64,000 bases of DNA. Origin: Kingdonia uniflora. Lineage: Eukaryota > Streptophyta > Magnoliopsida > Ranunculales > Circaeasteraceae. Positions within the stretch are counted from its first letter, which is position 1. Every line of letters starts with the position of its first letter. The DNA is taken from contig JACGCM010000428.1 of the NCBI GenBank assembly GCA_014058105.1, forward strand, positions 1,426,001 to 1,490,000, given 5' to 3'. Under the pieces are notes generated by a model. It was not told the DNA's origin and searched no databases. It was given only the letters and a program-made list of their open reading frames with translations. Both the position numbers and the translations under genes were made by a program. This document shows positions 60,167-64,000 of this stretch, in pieces.

Positions 60167-60334
60167 ATTACTAAATGATTAACAATACTCGCGGTTTATG
60201 TTTTTGAAAAGTACAGATTTCGCACCTCTCCGTTGCTTTAGATTGTAATTCTGATAAGCTTTGCTACCGCCATCTCATTTGTGAGGTTGGATAATTTTTA
60301 TGAGTTTCTATTTGGCCGACAGCATGGTATAATT
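60167..60334 (+). repeat. Type example of monomer variant v8 (with the upstream ACATAAAAGG subtype)
   Basis: This 168-bp unit starts ATTACTAAATGATTAACAAT and has CTCGCGGTTTATGTTTTTG, TTAGATTGTAATTCTGATAAG and a tail of GGATAATTTTTATGAGTTTC with CGACAGCATGG. AAATGATTAACAATACTCG, CTGATAAGCTT and CAACATGGTAGG mark v8. The base pairs just upstream, ACATAAAAGGATT, belong to a v7 subtype that I noticed only from about 32.1 kb rightward. Confidence 0.75.
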
Positions 60335-63300
60335 GTTACCAAATGATTCAATACAATAGCGGTTTGAGTTTTTTGACCGATACGGATTTCGCACCTCTTC
60401 GTGGCTTTATATCAAAATTCAGAAAAAGCTTATGTACCGACTACACATTTCACTGGTAATGTTGTTTTCAGAGATCCTTTTGGACTGACAACCAGCTAGG
60501 ATAGTTACCAAATTAATGGCAATACTTCCAGTTTGAGTTTTGGCCAGTACGGATTTTGCACCTCTATGTTGCATTAGATCGCTATTCCAAGAAGCTTGGC
60601 TATCGTCAACTCGTTTGAGAGGTTGGATTGTTCATATGATTTTCTTTTCGACCAACAATATGCAATGATTGTTACCAATTGAATAACAATACTTGTGGTT
60701 TGAATTTTGGACCGAAGCGGATTTCGCACCTCTCCGCGGCTTTTTATAATAATTGTGAAAAGTTTGGCTACCGAGTACTCCTTTGTGATGTTATGTCCTT
60801 TTTTAGAGTTCCCCTTTGACCGATAACCCGCTAGAATAGTTACATAATTAATCCCAATACTCCCGGTTAGAGTTTTTGCCGGTACGGATTTCGCACCTCC
60901 CGGATGCTTTAGATTGAAATTCTAAGATTCATTGCTACCGACAACTCGTTTGAGAGGTTGTATAGTTTTTATGAGTTCCTTTTCGACCGACAACAAGATA
61001 GGATAGTTACCATATTAATCGCAATACTCCCAGTTTCAATTTTTGACCGATACGGATTTCGTACCACTCTATTTCTTTAGATCGCAATTCTGATAAACTT
61101 GGCTACCATCAACTCGTTTGGGAGATTGGACTATTTTTAAGAGTTTCTTTCCAACCGCAAAAATGCTATGATTGTTACCAAATGAATAACAATACTCGCG
61201 CTTGGAATTTTTAACTCGTAAGAATTTCGCACTTCTCTGTTGCTTTATATCGTAATTATGTAATTCTTGGCTACCGAGTACTTGTTTGTGAGGTGGTATA
61301 GCTTTTAAGAATTCCTTTTGGACTGACAATAGCCTAGTATATTTACCAAATTAATCTCAATATTCGCGGCTTGAATTTTTTGCCGTTACGGATTTCGCAC
61401 CTCTCCGTTGCTTTAGATCTTAACTCTGAGAAGCTTGGCTACCGTCAACTCATTTGAGAGGTTGAATAATTATTAAAAGTATAATTCCAAGTGCCAGCAT
61501 GCAAGGATTGTTGCCAAATGAATAATAATACTCGCGATATAAATTTTTGACCGGTACGGATTTCGCACCTCCCCGTTGCTTTATATCGTAATTCTGATAT
61601 GCATGGCAATCCTCAACTCATTTGAGAGGTTGGATCATTTTTATAAATTTCTATTCGGCCGAAGACATGGTAGGATTGTAACCAAATGAATAAAAAAAAA
61701 TAGACTTTTAGATTTTTGACCGGTACGGATTTCGCACCTCACCGTTGCTTTAGATCGTAATTCTGATAAGCTTGTTTGCCGTCAACTCGTTTGAAAGGTT
61801 GGATCATTTTCATGAGTTTCTTTTTGATCGATAACATGGTAGGATTGTTACCAAATGAATTAAAAAAATAGCTGTTTGAGTTTTTTGACCGATACTGATT
61901 TCGCACCGCTATGTTGCTTTATATCGTAATTCAGGGAAACTTGTGTACCGACTACACATTTGAGAGGTTATGTTGTTTTTTAGAGTTCCTTTTTAACTGA
62001 CAACCAGCTAGGATAGTTACCAAAATAATGGTAATATTTCTAGTTTGAGCTTTGGCCAGTACGGATTTCGCACCTGTACGTTGCTTTAGATCAAAACTAT
62101 GAGATTCTTGGCTACCGACTATTCGTTTGAGAGCTTGAATAATTTTTAAGAATTCCGTTTCAACAGACAACAAGCAAGGATAGTTACCGAATTAATCACA
62201 ATACGTCCGGTTTCAATATTTGATCGGTACGGATTTCTCCCCTCGCCGTTTCTTTAGATCGTAATTTTGTAAAGCTTTGCTACCGTCAACTCGTTTGAGA
62301 GGTCGGATTATTTTCAAGAGTTTCTATCCAATCGCCTAAAAGGCTGGATTGTTACCAAATGAATAACAATACTTGCAGTTTGAATTTTTGACTAGTAAGG
62401 ATTTCACACCTCTCCATTATTTTATATTGTAATTAAGAGATTTTTGGCTACCGATTACTCCTTTGTGAGGTTGTATAATTTTTAAGAGTTATATTTCGAC
62501 TGACAATAAGCTGCAATTGTTACCAAATTTATCGAAATACTTCCAGATTTAATTTTTGACCGGTATGGATTTCAGACCTCTCCGTTGCATTAGATCGTAA
62601 TTCTAAGAAGCTGGGCTACCGTCAACTCGTTTGAGAGGTTTGATCGCTTTGATGACATTCTTTTCGACCAACAACATGCAATGATTGTTACCAAATGAAT
62701 AACAATACTTGGGGTTTGAATTTTTGAAGGAAACGGATTTCGCACCTCTCTGTTGCTTTTTATAGTAATTCAAAGAAGTTTGGCTACCAAGTACACCTTT
62801 GAGATGTTGAGTTCTTTTTTAGAGATCCTTTCTAACCGATAACCCGCTAGGATATTACCAAATTAATCCCAATAGTCCCAGCTTATGTTTTTGTCGGTAC
62901 AGACTTCACAATTTTCGGTTGCTTTAGATCGAAATTTTGAGATTCTTTATTGCCGACAATTCGTTTTAGTGGTTGTATAATTTTTACGAATTCCGTTTAA
63001 ATAGAAAACATGAAAGGATAGTTTCATAATTAATCACAATACTCCCAGTTTCAATTTTTGACCGGCACGGATTTCGCCCCTCTCCGCTGCTTTAGATCGT
63101 AATTTTGTGAAGCTTGGTTACCGTCAACTCGATTGTGAGGTTGGATTATTTTTAAGAGTTTCTATCCAACCACCCAAATGGCTGGATTGTTTCCAAATCA
63201 ATAAAAATACTCACGGTTTGAAATTTTAAATGGTACGGATTTTACACCTCTCCGTTATTTTATATCGTAATTAAGAGATTCTTGGCAGCCGATTACTCGT

Positions 63301-64000
63301 TTGTGAGGTTGTATAGTTTTTAAGAGTTACTTTTTGACCAACAATAAGCTACGATAGTTACCAAATTTATCATAATATTCCCAATTTAATTTTAGACCGG
63401 TACGGATTTCTGACCTCTCCGTTGCATTATATCGTAATTCAAAGAAGCTTGGCCACCGTTAACCCGTTTGAGAGGTTGGATCATTTTAATAAGTTTTTTC
63501 TCGACCAACAACATGCTATGATTTCTACCAAATGAATAACAGTACTTGTGACTTGAATTTTTGACCGAAACGGATTTCGCACCTCACCGTTGCATTTAAT
63601 AGTAATTTTGAGAAGCTTGGCTACCGAGTACTCCATTGTGATGCTATGATCTTTTCCAGAGTTCCTTTTTGACCGATAACCCGCTAGGATAGTTACCAAA
63701 TTAATCCCTATAATCCCGGTTTGATTTTTTTCCAGCACGGATTTTGTGCCTTTCGGTTGCTTTAGATTGAAATTCTATGATTCTTTGCAACCGACAACTC
63801 GTTTCAGAGGTTGCATAGTTTGTAAGAGTTCCTATTCGACCGACAACAATTTGGATAGTTACCAATTTAATCGCAATACTCCCGGTTTCAAATTTTTGCC
63901 GGTACGGATTTTGCACCTCTCAATTTCTTAATATCGTAATTCTGAGAAGCTTGCTACCGTCAACTCGTTTAAGAGATTGGATTATTTTTAAGAGTTTTTA

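Larger units (their letters stand above)
1..64000 (+). repeat. Satellite array of ~168-bp monomers filling the window
   Basis: Every stretch I read, from first base to last, is a head-to-tail copy of one ~168-bp monomer. Monomer starts (GTTACCAAAT or a variant) in the first 1.5 kb fall at 1, 169, 336, 503, 671, 838, 1006, 1174, 1342 and 1510, so spacing is 167-168 bp. The best conserved words are GTTACCAAAT, GGATTTCGCACCTCTCCG, TTGCTTTAGATCGTAATTC and GAGAAGCTTGGCTACCG; the A/T stretch after the start and the TTTTTAAGAGTTYC-to-GCTAGGATW tail vary most. I saw no inverted unit, no unique DNA and no inserted element. A repeat near nucleosome length, ordered into higher-order repeats, is typical of centromeric or pericentromeric satellites; assigning it to a centromere is inference. 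The family and species are not recognised. Strand is given as + only to define the phase used here. Confidence 0.97.
58561..64000 (+). repeat. Right-hand end of the array, no strong local HOR seen
   Basis: Monomers v1-v10 occur with normal length apart from the 150-bp unit at 59178. A run in clear order is v9 (59664), v10 (59832), v7 (59999), v8 (60167), v1 (60335). The array continues past the window end: the last bases, GATTATTTTTAAGAG, are an ordinary v5 tail. Confidence 0.75.

Noticed and set aside
1..64000. About 70 open frames of 60-121 codons, most on the minus strand, with a common peptide pattern
   Set aside because: They fall at fixed phase in the satellite, exist because the 168-bp period is a multiple of three, end at random indels, and show no ribosome-site or splice context or recognisable domain. 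None is annotated as a gene.
1..64000. Possible CRISPR array because of the regular repeats
   Set aside because: The repeated unit is the entire 168 bp; there are no unique spacers between short identical repeats, and monomers are divergent.
1..64000. Primate-type alpha satellite (similar monomer length)
   Set aside because: The length is close (168 against 171 bp), but the words of this monomer do not match what I know of alpha satellite, and no full CENP-B box is present.
1..64000. CENP-B-box-like words such as TTTCGACCGACAAC in monomer tails
   Set aside because: The first half TTCGNNNNA fits but the required CGGG at the far end is missing in the copies I checked, so it is not a credible box.
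1..64000. Embedded transposon or retroelement
   Set aside because: All odd stretches I examined resolved into partial, chimeric or slightly extended monomers. I saw no target-site duplications, terminal repeats or long non-satellite sequence.

Overview
The whole 64-kb window is one block of satellite DNA. I found no gene, RNA gene, transposon or unique-sequence island. The repeat is an AT-rich monomer of about 168 bp (167-169 bp in almost every unit I measured), always head-to-tail in one orientation, roughly 380 units in all. I phase each monomer at the conserved GTTACCAAAT. In order, the monomer holds GTTACCAAAT, a variable A/T stretch, GACCGGTACGGATTTCGCAC, CCTCTCCGTTGCTTTAGATC, GAGAAGCTTGGCTACCG, ACTCGTTTGAGAGGTTG, then an A/T-rich tail ending GCTAGGATT or GCTAGGATA.

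A tandem repeat of this size, with divergent monomers ordered into higher-order repeats (HORs), points to a eukaryotic centromere or pericentromere. A plant is plausible from style alone, but I do not recognise the monomer family and cannot name the organism. It is not primate alpha satellite, and I saw no full CENP-B box.

Monomers fall into about ten recurring variants, labelled v1-v10 here. Many regions alternate between a class that starts AAATGAAT and ends GGATA and a class that starts AAATTAAT and ends GGATT, which gives a dimer-like texture. A common order is v1-v2-v3-v4-v5-v6-v7-v8; another is v9-v10-v7-v8-v1.

Layout: 0-16 kb is a mosaic of related segments with offsets of about 2.85 kb (17 monomers), 3.35 kb (20) and 4.68 kb. 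At 18.1-22.8 kb there is a compact 7-monomer HOR (about 1,175 bp) in about four tandem copies. At 24.5-48.1 kb there is an old duplication: copy A (24.5-36.1 kb) and copy B (36.6-48.1 kb) are colinear at an offset near 12.09 kb (72 monomers). At 48-60 kb there is a third mosaic with a ~3.35-3.5-kb HOR, a 4-monomer tandem duplication and a 128-bp perfect-identity tract. The last 4 kb is the same satellite without an obvious local HOR.

The array has been shaped by unequal exchange in register (chimeric full-length monomers), by out-of-register deletions that leave partial monomers of 31-152 bp, and by apparent CpG decay. Repeated 60-120-codon open frames, mostly on the minus strand, are a by-product of a period (168) divisible by three and are not annotated as genes. 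All coordinates and identities were read by hand.
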